A DNA stretch of 64,000 bases from JAUWGC01 sp963753055 (GTDB lineage Bacteria; Bacteroidota; Bacteroidia; Bacteroidales; B18-G4), in contig CAVWAP010000009.1 of NCBI GenBank assembly GCA_963753055.1, forward strand, positions 124,001 to 188,000, read 5' to 3'. Shown in pieces: positions 18,801 through 27,905 of the stretch. The stretch's first letter is position 1; each line of letters opens with the position of its first letter. Below the pieces are notes generated by a model. It searched no databases and was not told the DNA's origin. It saw nothing but the letters and a program-made list of their open reading frames with translations. The translations under genes and the position numbers were made by a program.

Positions 18801-19569
18801 GGACTATACTTCATTCAATAATATAGACTTCGGTATTACAAAAGGTATGACCATTACCTATGACCTGCGTAGAACAAATAACGCAAGGATCACTGCATAC
18901 TATACATTGCAATTCTCCGATGGTACTGGTTCATCCTCAACCACAGCAGCAGCATTGGTTAACGCCGGACTACCAAACCTCAGGACTGAATTTCCATTGG
19001 CTTGGGACCGCAGGCACCAGTTTAATATCTTTTTCGATTATCATTATTCAGAAGGAAAAGATTATAATGGGCCACTCATCCAGCGCAGGAAATCAGGCAA
19101 ATCGCCAGTCCAGCTTCTTAAGAATACTGGTGTTACCTTTACTATTAATGGTGGCTCTGGTGTACCTTATACCCGTTCACGTAACATCTATTCACAACTG
19201 GGCGGAGGAACAAGGTTGCTGAGAGGTACATATAATGGTTCAAGATTACCATGGCAATTCAGGATAGACTTTGTTGCTGATAAGGACATTACATTCAATA
19301 TTGGAAAAGGTGAAAATCAAAGGAGAGGTTACCTGAACATCTACTTCCGTATAAATAACCTCCTTAATCAGAAGAATGTAATGAATGTTTACCCGGCAAC
19401 AGGTAACCCGGATGATGATGGCTATCTTGCTGCAGCGGAATGGCAAAGAGAGATCAATGATCAAATTGATCCTCAATCATTCCGTGATCAATATACAATC
19501 TTTATTGACAGTCCGTTCAATTATAGCAATCCGAGAACGATTCGTTTCGGACTCATATTCTCATTCTAA
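15835..19569 (+). CDS. TonB-dependent outer-membrane receptor with N-terminal carboxypeptidase-like domain
   Basis: This 1244-residue protein has a signal peptide (cleaved near VFSQA), a carboxypeptidase-regulatory-like domain (about 24-110: GTLKGKVIDKVTKEPLPFVN), and a plug domain (about 135-230: YFIDGMRVRGSRALP, GGLPAQYGDATGGIIEV). A long 22-strand type barrel follows and ends in the aromatic signal RFGLIFSF. TonB/ExbB-energised receptors import or sense large ligands. No SusD partner is present. Instead it is followed by a giant secreted protein and a PorV/PorQ-type protein, an arrangement linked with type IX secretion. The ligand cannot be inferred. Confidence 0.94.
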   Translation: MLRNLLLTIGIILTANVLVFSQATIGTLKGKVIDKVTKEPLPFVNIVVELGGEQVNGATTDFDGNYLIKPIEAGKYDVKASYVGYKPLMIRGVAIFGNQIRFMDIQMESTAEQLDVVEIIDYEVPLISKDQTQSGGTVTKDDIDKMPNRSVDGIAATVGGVFSRDGERGNVRGARADGTIYFIDGMRVRGSRALPQSAIEQQTVILGGLPAQYGDATGGIIEVTTRGPSRKFGLGAEVETSQFLDAFGYNRVGLNLNGPIFSKKDEQGNKTNALLGYFIAGDFIHRQDGNPSTNLHGLYKSKDEYREFLEQNPLRPSGLGTGTYLNGNYAGYDQFETIKKTQNTQNYSVNVNAKIDVRTTETINLTFGGTFAYNQGNAYNYGNSMFNYNRNSQFTNYTWRVFGRFSQRFPTASDSRSFVKNVYYSIQADYTQNYGYNQDPDHKDDLFKYGYVGQFDVYKDKNYTLGSDTINGEIFNNVWIMDNIFDTLWQFNRREINPFIANVTDDIYDIYPTNDFHRTADDIQSLGGKLNGQGPDGIYGMWNSPGAVANNYNVFDNTQLSIGASGSMDLGNHEIKFGFQYEQRMDRSYGYGPSGLWNLMRGNTNWQIRELDLDNPMPVYRDGVFMDTIEYARRYDPNVQFWFDKELRKKLGLPVDGLDYIQIDSYDYNNHSITYFDAANNSHTITLDSDLFDINMFSPDELLNDGNFYVFYRGYDHTGKKISSNPTFEDFWNQQDENGNYTRPIAAWEPIYMAGFLQDKFAFKDLIFNVGLRVDRYDANQPVLADPYLFYTAYNSGDPATEELVSKMGGNYSVPGNIGSDYTVYVDNASNPTFITGYRDESTWFTAEGTEIQDPNILDVGSGVSPYLKNPNSPTTELAAFQDYEPQVNVMPRISFSFPISDVALFFAHYDVLTQRPTQSSWSDPRVYYYFNSITNTINNPNLKPTKTIDYELGFQQKLTNSSSLKLSVFYREMRDMIQIYRFNGAYPKDYTSFNNIDFGITKGMTITYDLRRTNNARITAYYTLQFSDGTGSSSTTAAALVNAGLPNLRTEFPLAWDRRHQFNIFFDYHYSEGKDYNGPLIQRRKSGKSPVQLLKNTGVTFTINGGSGVPYTRSRNIYSQLGGGTRLLRGTYNGSRLPWQFRIDFVADKDITFNIGKGENQRRGYLNIYFRINNLLNQKNVMNVYPATGNPDDDGYLAAAEWQREINDQIDPQSFRDQYTIFIDSPFNYSNPRTIRFGLIFSF

Positions 19570-19620
19570 CCAATCTACAAAAGAGAAGATGTGTTAAATT
19601 GAAAAACAACAAACAATTAG

Positions 19621-22600
19621 ATGATCATGAAGAACATATTTCAATTTCTGTTAATTACGCTACTTTGCCTTGTCACAGTCGATTCTATAAAGGCTGAAAA
19701 ATTTGTCGGGGCAGGAAATAAAAGCACCAGCAGTCTCAAGAACACAGCAGCTGGTTGTTCAGCTGCATCAGGCTTTAGATATCTTGATATAAATAATGTA
19801 AGAGGCCGTATCAATACCGGTGGTGATATGTGGTGGGACCTTGACGATATCGGAAGGTACTACATCCCTAAGGAAGGTTCAGCTACTTCATTGTTCTCTG
19901 GAGCTTTGTGGATTGGTGGTACGGATGTCAACGGACAGCTAAAGCTGGCCGCTCAACGGTACAGGCAGGTTGGTATAGACTACTGGCCGGGGCCACTTAC
20001 TGTGGACGGTACTGCTGCTGTTGACGAAGAGACCTGTGTTAGATATGACCAACATACTCTCATTACAAGAGCAGAGGTTGATCTGTTCCTGCAATGGTGG
20101 AACAGTGATAATAAAGCACAGGAGTTTCCGGATTATGTAATTCCGGATGCGTTTTTTGAGTATCCCGCACACGGAGATATTTCTAAAAACCAGAGTTATT
20201 ACCTGGCTCCTTTTAAGGATGTAAACGGAGATGGGGACTATGACCCTTCTCAGGGTGATTATCCATATTATGATATCGCCAATGATCTCTGTCCTATCAA
20301 TTTTGTCAATGACCCTAATTACATACCTCAACCTACAATGGAGGAAGAGCTAACAGAATACCCTATTGCATTGGTTGGAAGTATCCTGGTTGACCAGGTG
20401 CTAAAGGGTGACCAAACATTATGGTGGGTATTTAATGATAAAGGTAATGTCCATACAGAGACCCAGGGTCAGCCAATTGGCATGGAGATCAGAGCCCAGG
20501 CTTTTGCATTTGCGACTAATGATGAGATCAATAACATGAGCTTCTACAGCTATGAGATCATCAACCGTTCAACATTTACTTTAGAAGAAACTTATATGTC
20601 ACCCTGGTGTGATACCGACCTTGGCTATGCATGGGATGACTATGTTGGCTGCGATGTAGGAAGAGGGCTTGGTTATTGTTACAATGGTAACGCCTTAGAT
20701 GGTAGTGGAGAACCTGAAGCCTATGGTGACCAGCCTCCAGCAATTGGAGTTGACTTCTTCCAGGGTCCATATATTGACCCGGATAGCAGGGATAACCCAA
20801 GATTTTCAGGTGATTGTTCCATTCTGAACTCACCGTTTATTTGGGACCCAATGGCCATTAATGGTGTGAACTTTGGTAATGGCATAACTGATGATGAACG
20901 CTTTGGTATGCGCCGCTATGTATTCCACAACAACTCTGGTGGTATCCAGGGTGACCCACAGGTGGCAGCAGAATACTATCAATATCTGAAAGGTTACTGG
21001 GTAGATGGCAACCATATGGTTTATGGTGGTAATGCTCACCCAAGTAACGCTGGTACTCTCCCGGATATCCCTTGTGACTTCATGTTCCCGGGTGATTCCG
21101 ACCCATGTAACTGGGGAACACAAGGACAGCCTCCAGGACCTTACAACCAAAATGGAAATTACTGGACTGAAGAAACTGCTGATAATAACCCGGATGACAG
21201 GCGATTCATGCAATCGGCCGGACCTTTTACCCTGAAGCCAGGAGCAGTTAATTACATTACTGTTGGTATTCCATGGGCAAGAGCTATCTCAGGTGGACCA
21301 TGGGAGTCAGTTGAACTGCTCCGAAGAGTGGATGACAAATGTCAGAAGTTATTTGATAACTGTTTCAAAGTACTTGATGGTCCAGATGCACCTGATCTCG
21401 TCTTTGCTGAGTTAAATCAAAGACTGATAGTAACAATCAGCAACCCCTCCATCTCAAACAACTACATGGAAAAGTATGCTGAATATGATAATACCATCTC
21501 ACAACCTAATCCTGGTGACCCTTCATTGCGTAGTGATTCTCTCTACCGTTTTGAAGGATATATCATTTACCAGCTCAGGGATGCATCTGTCACGCTGGAA
21601 AGTAAAGATAATCCAGACATGGTCAGAGTGGTAGCCCAATTTGATAAAAAGAATGGTGTTGGCATGCTGGTTAATTATTATTATGACCCGGCTATTGAAG
21701 GTAATATACCTGTTATAGAAGTAGAGGGTGGCGATAATGGCATCGTTCACAGCTTTGAAATAACAGAAGATGCCTTTGCTACTACAGCTCGCCAGCTCAT
21801 CAACAACAAGCAATATTATTTTACAGTTGTTGCATACTCTTATAATGAATACATGCCATACAGCCAGGAAGCAGGTGTTTTGAATGGATTATATGGACAG
21901 AAAAAAACATTCCTGGCCGGTCGTAGAAATATTACGACCTATTCAGCTATTCCTCATATTACAGTAAATGGCACTGTGATAAATGCAGATTATGGCGATG
22001 GACCACAGATTACTCGTATAATGGGACAAGGCAATGGCGGAAGGCCAATTGATCTAACTGCTGAGACTATTAATAAAATTTTGGACCAACCCCCAGCTGA
22101 CTCAAACACGAGCGTTTGTGACCCAGAATATCCGATTGCTTTTGAAGCGGTATATGAGTATGGTTTTGGTCCTGTTGATGTTAAAGTAGTAGATCCTGAG
22201 AACGTCAAAAACGGAAAATACTTTCTTGAGTTCTATGATCCTGAATTTCCAAATCCAGAAGATACAGTTTCTCTCGCTCGTGCTAAATGGAAGCTGACTG
22301 ACTCTCTTACAGGAGAGGTATACTATTCAGACACAACCATTGATGCTAATTGGGAACAGGTAATTCCTGGCACAGGATTGTCAATCAATGTACACCAGGT
22401 ATATCAGCCAGGTGATAGTCTTGCTGTTAACAACGGCCTGATTTACAGTGATATAACATTCGAAGATAGTTCAAGAAGATGGTTGTATGGCGTACCTGAC
22501 ATTGATATTCCAGCATCACCTCAGAACTGGATCCGTGCAGGTAATTATACCGCTCAGGATAATGCAGGTTTTAATGACTGGGATATGCCAGGGCATGCAT

Positions 22601-23817
22601 GGGATGAAGAAGCCGTGTATGAAAAGATTGTTGATGGTACCTGGGCACCATACTACATGACCGCACATAACGATCAGAGTGATCTCGGTCCTGTATATAA
22701 TGCGCTTACAAAACAGCAAATGAGCTTCACGGATCTCAGCAGTGTAGATATCGTGCTAACCCCTGATAAATCTAAATGGACCAGGAGTATTGTCCTGGAA
22801 ATGTGTTCAGACCCTATTCTGTCAGAAGGTGGGATCGATAGATTTGAGATCAGAGCGGCACCTTCAGTAAATAAGGAAGGTATTTATGCTACTGTTGGAG
22901 ATACAACCATTAGCAATAATGAGGATGATCCAAACTTTGTCAGTCCAACAGGAATGGGATGGTTCCCAGGCTACGCGATCAACGTAGAAACAGGTGAAAG
23001 ATTGAACATTATGTTTGGTGAGGATTCCTGGTTATCAGGTGAGAATGGTCGTGACATGTTGTTTAACCCAACCAGCAATATTTATGATCCTGTTGGATTT
23101 AATCCTTTATTCGGTGGTAAACACTATGTCTATGTCCTGGATCATGCTACCAGGAAGCTATCAGTTGGAGGTTATACCTATAATTTCCCGGCCTATGATG
23201 CCTGCCGTTACTATCTGGAGGTACCAAAACTGTATCCTAATATTCCGGATCATATTTGGAAGCCAGTACTATTCTCAACCATGATGTATACCGGTATTCC
23301 GCTATCTGTACCTGGTCAGGAATGGCTTTCAACTGAAGTTAAGATTAGAGTCCGCATTACTAAACCATACAAGCGATTCTATTCAGTACCTTTCGACTCA
23401 GTATGTGCTTCAACTTCTAACATAAATAATTTCAATCCTGTATATAAGTTCGATACGGAAAATATTGCAACGCAATATGAAGAACCTACTAAGGCAGAAA
23501 ATGACCTTGATAAAATCAATGTCGTGCCTAATCCGTATTATGCATACTCAGGATATGAAAGAAACTATCTTGATAACAGGGTTAAAATTGTTAACCTGCC
23601 TCAACAATGTGAAATAACAATTTTTAATACTAACGGTACGCTGGTAAGGCAGTATTCTAAAGATGAGGCAGCGACATTCTTAGATTGGGATCTTAAAAAT
23701 TTCGCTGGCATACCAATTGCCAGTGGGGTGTATATAATACATATTAAATCTGATGTAGGTGAAAAGATACTGAAATGGTTCGGTATCATCAGACCACCTG
23801 ATTTGAACGTATTCTAA
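19621..23817 (+). CDS. Giant surface protein with a C-terminal T9SS-type sorting domain
   Basis: This 1398-residue protein has a signal peptide (LLITLLCLVTVDSIKAEK; M1 at 19621 or M3 at 19627). The body is a beta-rich, Asp/Asn/Tyr-rich ectodomain with no recognised catalytic motif. It includes Gly-rich turns such as DVNGDGDYDPSQGDYPYYD that could bind calcium. The last 95 residues (NVVPNPYYAYSGYE, then ITIFNTNGTLVRQ and GIPIASGVYIIHIKS) resemble a FlgD-like/T9SS type A sorting domain, so export through the type IX system is likely. It lies between a TonB receptor and a PorV/PorQ protein in one operon. The function is unknown, possibly ligand capture for the receptor. Confidence 0.8.
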   Translation: MIMKNIFQFLLITLLCLVTVDSIKAEKFVGAGNKSTSSLKNTAAGCSAASGFRYLDINNVRGRINTGGDMWWDLDDIGRYYIPKEGSATSLFSGALWIGGTDVNGQLKLAAQRYRQVGIDYWPGPLTVDGTAAVDEETCVRYDQHTLITRAEVDLFLQWWNSDNKAQEFPDYVIPDAFFEYPAHGDISKNQSYYLAPFKDVNGDGDYDPSQGDYPYYDIANDLCPINFVNDPNYIPQPTMEEELTEYPIALVGSILVDQVLKGDQTLWWVFNDKGNVHTETQGQPIGMEIRAQAFAFATNDEINNMSFYSYEIINRSTFTLEETYMSPWCDTDLGYAWDDYVGCDVGRGLGYCYNGNALDGSGEPEAYGDQPPAIGVDFFQGPYIDPDSRDNPRFSGDCSILNSPFIWDPMAINGVNFGNGITDDERFGMRRYVFHNNSGGIQGDPQVAAEYYQYLKGYWVDGNHMVYGGNAHPSNAGTLPDIPCDFMFPGDSDPCNWGTQGQPPGPYNQNGNYWTEETADNNPDDRRFMQSAGPFTLKPGAVNYITVGIPWARAISGGPWESVELLRRVDDKCQKLFDNCFKVLDGPDAPDLVFAELNQRLIVTISNPSISNNYMEKYAEYDNTISQPNPGDPSLRSDSLYRFEGYIIYQLRDASVTLESKDNPDMVRVVAQFDKKNGVGMLVNYYYDPAIEGNIPVIEVEGGDNGIVHSFEITEDAFATTARQLINNKQYYFTVVAYSYNEYMPYSQEAGVLNGLYGQKKTFLAGRRNITTYSAIPHITVNGTVINADYGDGPQITRIMGQGNGGRPIDLTAETINKILDQPPADSNTSVCDPEYPIAFEAVYEYGFGPVDVKVVDPENVKNGKYFLEFYDPEFPNPEDTVSLARAKWKLTDSLTGEVYYSDTTIDANWEQVIPGTGLSINVHQVYQPGDSLAVNNGLIYSDITFEDSSRRWLYGVPDIDIPASPQNWIRAGNYTAQDNAGFNDWDMPGHAWDEEAVYEKIVDGTWAPYYMTAHNDQSDLGPVYNALTKQQMSFTDLSSVDIVLTPDKSKWTRSIVLEMCSDPILSEGGIDRFEIRAAPSVNKEGIYATVGDTTISNNEDDPNFVSPTGMGWFPGYAINVETGERLNIMFGEDSWLSGENGRDMLFNPTSNIYDPVGFNPLFGGKHYVYVLDHATRKLSVGGYTYNFPAYDACRYYLEVPKLYPNIPDHIWKPVLFSTMMYTGIPLSVPGQEWLSTEVKIRVRITKPYKRFYSVPFDSVCASTSNINNFNPVYKFDTENIATQYEEPTKAENDLDKINVVPNPYYAYSGYERNYLDNRVKIVNLPQQCEITIFNTNGTLVRQYSKDEAATFLDWDLKNFAGIPIASGVYIIHIKSDVGEKILKWFGIIRPPDLNVF

Positions 23818-23865
23818 CTAGAATAATGCTAGAAAATTGAATTAGTAACGATTAAAAACATAGGT

Positions 23866-24924
23866 ATGAAGAATTTATGTAAATACTTAATTCCACTCTT
23901 CATTATAGGAATGCTGGTTGCTCCCCTTGGCGATTCCTATGCCGGTAATAAAGACAGGTCAGGACAGGCCGGTGCAGGAGAATTGCTGATCAACCCATGG
24001 GCCAGAAGCTCAGGATGGGGTAATGTTAATACAGCAAACGTAAGAGGTGTGGAGGGCATGTTTATCAATGTTGCCGGTATAGCATTTACAAATAAATCAG
24101 AGTTTGGATTCTCCTACACAAACTATCTGAAAGGAACGGGCATTAACCTGTTCACATTTGGATATTTACAAAAACTGGGCGAATCAAGTGTTCTGGGAAT
24201 TAGTGTGTTCTCGATGACATTCGGGTCCATTGAAGTAACTACTGCTGCTAATCCAGAAGGTGGTATTGGTGAATTCAATCCATCGTACTTGAATATTAAT
24301 CTTGCTTATGGTAAGGCATTCTCAAATAGTATTTATGGAGGTATCAATATCAAGATCGTTTCAGAAATGATTTCAGATGTCTCTGCTCAGGGAATAGCCA
24401 TTGATGCCGGTATCCAGTATGTTACAGGGGCAAGGGATCAAATAATGTTCGGTATCGCTCTGAAAAATGTCGGACCAAGAATGAAGTTTTCAGGTGACGG
24501 ACTTCTGCAAAAATCAGTTCCTGCCCTTTCAGGCTACACTATGTCAACGTACATGCCAGCTGCAAGCTTTGAAATGCCAGCAGCCCTTGATATTGGTGCC
24601 GCGTATGATTTTTATATTGGCGATTTGAGCCGACTGACCCTGGCTGCAAACTTCCGTTCTAATTCATTCGGAAAAGACCAGTTTATTGGTGGCCTGGAAT
24701 ACTCACTCAAAGAAATCCTGATGCTTCGTGCCGGATACACCTATGAAGATGGTATTACAAAGAAGAAAGACCGGACAACGGTGTACACAGGACCAAGCGC
24801 TGGTGTGACTGTTAAGGTTCCATTGAATAAAGAAAAGGGAAATTCTTTTGCGGTTGATTACTCATTCCGCTCAACAGATCCTTTCACAGGCATTCATACT
24901 ATCGGAATTATTTTTGCATTTTAG
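23866..24924 (+). CDS. PorV/PorQ family outer-membrane protein
   Basis: This 352-residue protein has a signal peptide (cleaved near GDSYAG). It is a predicted FadL-like barrel with typical features: GELLINPWARSSGWGN near the start, MFINVAGIAF, FGFSYTNYLKGTGINLF, GIALKNVGPRMKFSGDG and a terminal aromatic beta-signal (HTIGIIFAF). PorV shuttles T9SS cargo from the translocon to the attachment complex; PorQ-type relatives have related roles. Its position after a T9SS-type giant protein suggests a dedicated helper for that cargo. Which subfamily it belongs to, PorV, PorQ or another, is undecided. Confidence 0.85.
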   Translation: MKNLCKYLIPLFIIGMLVAPLGDSYAGNKDRSGQAGAGELLINPWARSSGWGNVNTANVRGVEGMFINVAGIAFTNKSEFGFSYTNYLKGTGINLFTFGYLQKLGESSVLGISVFSMTFGSIEVTTAANPEGGIGEFNPSYLNINLAYGKAFSNSIYGGINIKIVSEMISDVSAQGIAIDAGIQYVTGARDQIMFGIALKNVGPRMKFSGDGLLQKSVPALSGYTMSTYMPAASFEMPAALDIGAAYDFYIGDLSRLTLAANFRSNSFGKDQFIGGLEYSLKEILMLRAGYTYEDGITKKKDRTTVYTGPSAGVTVKVPLNKEKGNSFAVDYSFRSTDPFTGIHTIGIIFAF

Positions 24925-24957
24925 TTAATCAAAACCCTATAACTCAGAAGATTTTAG

Positions 24958-24965
24958 TATCTTTG
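24958..24965 (+). promoter_or_regulatory. TAnnTTTG box upstream of greA
   Basis: TATCTTTG matches the bacteroidete -7 consensus exactly and would start a transcript near 24972. The strong hairpin at 24978-25003 would then lie within the greA leader. Confidence 0.55.
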
Positions 24966-24977
24966 CCGTTCAAATTT

Positions 24978-25003
24978 AAAAGACCCTTCAGTAAGGGTCT
25001 TTT
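24978..25003 (+). terminator. Strong hairpin with flanking A and T tracts
   Basis: A perfect 11-bp stem AAAAGACCCTT / AAGGGTCTTTT encloses a CAGT tetraloop 53 bases after the PorV/PorQ stop. It probably terminates the TonB receptor operon. Because a -7 box lies just upstream, it may also sit in the greA leader as an attenuator. Confidence 0.75.
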
Positions 25004-25038
25004 GCTATTCTGATCAACCCATTATATTTGTTGAGAAA

Positions 25039-25506
25039 ATGACCAAGTATTATACACAAGAGGGACTGGATAAATTGAAAGATGAGCTTGAGCAGCTGAT
25101 TAATGTCGAACGACCTTCAATCTCACAGCAAATTGCTGAAGCACGCGATAAAGGCGACCTATCGGAAAATGCCGAATACCACGCTGCTAAAGATGCACAG
25201 GGTCTGCTGGAGTTGAAAATATCTAAACTCCAGGAAGACATCAGCCAGGCAAGGGTTATCGATGAATCGAAAATGGATAATTCCAAGGTCCTGCTATTAT
25301 CCCGTGTAAAAATTAAAAATCCAGCCGATGGGGCCATCATGACATATACACTCGTCCCTCACAATGAACTGGATATGAAATCCGGCAAAATTTCAGTCCA
25401 TTCCCCTATCGCCAAAGGATTACTTGGAAAGACTGTTGGTGACGTGGTTGAAATCCAGGTCCCTGCTGGTAAAATCTCTCTTGAAATAATGGAAATATCA
25501 AGATAA
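25039..25506 (+). CDS. greA: Transcription elongation factor GreA
   Basis: This 155-residue protein begins with the coiled-coil domain: YYTQEGLDKLKDELEQL, then RDKGDLSENAEYHAAKDAQG with the acidic tip residues (Asp/Glu) that reach the RNA polymerase active site. The C-terminal FKBP-like domain ends in GKISLEIMEISR. GreA stimulates transcript cleavage in backtracked polymerase so elongation can resume. It lies 12 bp upstream of a HIT protein gene in a likely two-gene transcript. The leader carries a strong hairpin. Confidence 0.97.
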   Translation: MTKYYTQEGLDKLKDELEQLINVERPSISQQIAEARDKGDLSENAEYHAAKDAQGLLELKISKLQEDISQARVIDESKMDNSKVLLLSRVKIKNPADGAIMTYTLVPHNELDMKSGKISVHSPIAKGLLGKTVGDVVEIQVPAGKISLEIMEISR

Positions 25507-25518
25507 ACTCAAAATGTT

Positions 25519-25923
25519 ATGGCAAGCATCTTTACAAAAATCATCAATGGCGAAATTCCATCCTATAAAGTTGCTGAAGATGAAAATTACTATGCTTTCC
25601 TGGATATCTTTCCAATTGCTAAAGGACATACACTGGTAATCCCGAAAAATGAAACTGATTATATTTTCGATATTGATGACGAGGAGTACAAGGGATTATT
25701 TCTTTTCGCTAAAAAAGTAGGCAAAGCCGTTGAAACAATCATTGATTGTGAAAGAATCGGACTGACTGTCCTGGGCCTGGAGGTTCCTCATGCCCATATT
25801 CATGTGGTTCCTATAAACACGGTGTATGACATCGACTTTTCCAAGCCCAAATTACAATTTACCCAGGAGGAGTTTGAAAAGCTGGCTGATCAGATAAGTA
25901 CAGCCTTTAACAAAGATCAATAA
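25519..25923 (+). CDS. HIT (histidine triad) family nucleotide hydrolase
   Basis: This 134-residue protein starts with the family opener SIFTKIINGEIPSYKVAED. The histidine triad is PHAHIHVVPI (His91, His93, His95), matching HxHxHxx with hydrophobic x. Hint-type members hydrolyse adenosine phosphoramidates and aminoacyl-adenylates in the cytoplasm. The triad is intact, so activity is expected, but the physiological substrate is unknown. Its stop codon overlaps the convergent PurF-paralogue end by seven bases, leaving no intergenic terminator. Confidence 0.93.
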   Translation: MASIFTKIINGEIPSYKVAEDENYYAFLDIFPIAKGHTLVIPKNETDYIFDIDDEEYKGLFLFAKKVGKAVETIIDCERIGLTVLGLEVPHAHIHVVPINTVYDIDFSKPKLQFTQEEFEKLADQISTAFNKDQ

Positions 25924-27818
25924 GCACGCTCATCACGGCCTTCGATGTAATTGATGAATGAACGGTTTACAACCTTATTGCCTCCCGCTGTGGGATAATT
26001 ACCGGTAAAGTACCAGTCACCCTTATGATCAGGTATAGCAGCATGAAGATCTTCAATGGTTTGATAAATGATCTGGACCTCCGCATTGATCCCTGGTGTG
26101 GTGAGCATCCTGGAGATCTTCTCTGATATGTCATTGGCAGTAAAGGGATCATATATTCCCCTGACATGGTTCACAATCTCTTCCTTAGGCAGGTGCTCCT
26201 GCTCCTTGCATTTTTTATAAACTTCATTAATAATACCTTCCTGTCTTGTATCTTTGAGTAATTCGATGGCTGCGCGAAAAGCAATAAAATCACTGATCTT
26301 CGTCATATCAATTCCATAACAGTCCGGATAACGGATCTGTGGAGCCGAAGAAGCTATGATAATCTTTTTAGGGCCCAGCCTGTCTAATATCCTTATAATG
26401 CTTTGCTTCAGCGTAGTGCCCCTTACGATTGAATCATCAATAACAACAAGACTGTCAACATCGCGCTTGATGGAACCATATGAAATGTCATAAACATGGG
26501 TTACAAGATCATCACGCTGGTTGTCCTGCGTAATAAATGTCCTCAACTTTACATCTTTAACCGCAACATGCTCCACCCTTGGTTTTATTGCTAAGATATC
26601 TTCAATCTGTTTTGGATCAGGCGATTCTCCCAGTTGAAGGATCTTTTCCTTTCTGACCTTGTCGCAAAAACCAAAAATTTCATCAACGAGTCCCCTGAAA
26701 GCTACGGAAGCAGTGTTTGGGATAAAAGATAATACCGTATCCTTCAGATTATAATCAACCGCCTGTAACACATGAGGTGCCAGGGATCTTCCAAGATTTT
26801 TCCTTTCCTGGTAAATATCAACGTCGGTACCACGGGAAAAATAAATCCGCTCAAATGAGCAGGCTTTCTTCTCCAGAGGTTTAATGAACTCAGACTCACT
26901 TACCACACCCGACTTCTTGATAATGAGTGCATGACCAGGCTGCAATTCTCTGACCATTTCAGCTGTGACGTTCAGGGCCGTCTGAATGACAGGCCGCTCA
27001 GATGCTGCAACTACTATTTCATCGTCCTCAAAATAGAAGGCAGGCCTGATCCCGGAAGGATCACGAATAACAAAAGCGTCACCATGCCCCAGCAAACCGG
27101 CAATAGTGTACCCTCCATCCCAGTCCTTGCTCGAGTTCTGTAGAATCTGCTGAACATCCAGGTTGCGGGCGAGTTCTTTGGTGATAGACCTTTTCTCCAT
27201 CCCCTGGCTTTTATATTGCTGGTATAATCGCTCATTCTCAGTATCCAGGAAATGGCCCATCTTTTCAAGCACAGTAATTGTGTCTGAAGTATCAACCGGG
27301 TACTGTCCAAGATCGATGAGTCTTTCAAATAACTCATCAACATTGGTGAGGTTAAAATTACCTCCTAACACAAGTGTCTTTGTCATCCAATTATTGTAAC
27401 GGATGAATGGATGTAGATTCTCTGGGATATTACTTCCAAAGGTCCCGTATCGAAGGTGCCCGAGAAATAATTCTCCGGTAAAAGGCAGGTTATACTTCAA
27501 CCAGTTAATATCTTTCAAAAGGCTAGAATTCCTTTCTTCTACAATCCCTACCTGCTCATATGCCTGGTTAAATACATCTTTAATAGGCGATTCAGCATTA
27601 GACCTGATCCTGTCAATATACTTATGACCAGGTTCCATATCAAACTTGATCCCGGCAATACCAGCCCCATCCTGTCCCCTGTTATGTTGTTTTTGCATTA
27701 GCAGGTGCAGCTTATTCAAAGCATAAAAAGAAGTCCCGTACTTGGCAAGGTAATACTCCAGTGGCTTCTTGAGCCTTACAAGGGCTATGCCACATTCATG
27801 CTTGATAGGATCGCTCAT
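25917..27818 (-). CDS. Long amidophosphoribosyltransferase-like protein (PurF paralogue)
   Basis: This 633-residue protein is about 130 residues longer than ordinary PurF. The N-terminal class II glutamine amidotransferase has Cys9 after a short propeptide (KHECGIALVRL), LGHLRYGTFG and a GNFNLTN loop. The phosphoribosyltransferase part has the PRPP motif VVIDDSIVRGTTLKQSI near residue 455. The C-terminal extension (about 555-633) is not in canonical PurF. The expected reaction is PRPP plus glutamine to phosphoribosylamine, the first purine step. A second purF lies at the right edge, so this copy may be a specialised or regulatory paralogue. It is divergent from the C69 peptidase gene. Confidence 0.85.
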   Translation of the reverse strand: MSDPIKHECGIALVRLKKPLEYYLAKYGTSFYALNKLHLLMQKQHNRGQDGAGIAGIKFDMEPGHKYIDRIRSNAESPIKDVFNQAYEQVGIVEERNSSLLKDINWLKYNLPFTGELFLGHLRYGTFGSNIPENLHPFIRYNNWMTKTLVLGGNFNLTNVDELFERLIDLGQYPVDTSDTITVLEKMGHFLDTENERLYQQYKSQGMEKRSITKELARNLDVQQILQNSSKDWDGGYTIAGLLGHGDAFVIRDPSGIRPAFYFEDDEIVVAASERPVIQTALNVTAEMVRELQPGHALIIKKSGVVSESEFIKPLEKKACSFERIYFSRGTDVDIYQERKNLGRSLAPHVLQAVDYNLKDTVLSFIPNTASVAFRGLVDEIFGFCDKVRKEKILQLGESPDPKQIEDILAIKPRVEHVAVKDVKLRTFITQDNQRDDLVTHVYDISYGSIKRDVDSLVVIDDSIVRGTTLKQSIIRILDRLGPKKIIIASSAPQIRYPDCYGIDMTKISDFIAFRAAIELLKDTRQEGIINEVYKKCKEQEHLPKEEIVNHVRGIYDPFTANDISEKISRMLTTPGINAEVQIIYQTIEDLHAAIPDHKGDWYFTGNYPTAGGNKVVNRSFINYIEGRDERAY

Positions 27819-27849
27819 TCAGGGATGATTAAGATGATACCAGGGATGA

Positions 27850-27857
27850 CAAAAGTA
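27850..27857 (-). promoter_or_regulatory. TAnnTTTG box upstream of the long PurF paralogue
   Basis: The minus strand reads TACTTTTG, an exact -7 consensus, 32 bases before the start at 27818, in the 87-bp divergent gap. No TTTG lies at the ideal -33 distance. Confidence 0.4.
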
Positions 27858-27905
27858 ACAATTTTTTCTTATTTTAGATGCTTGCAAACCAAAGCCAGAA
27901 GTGAA

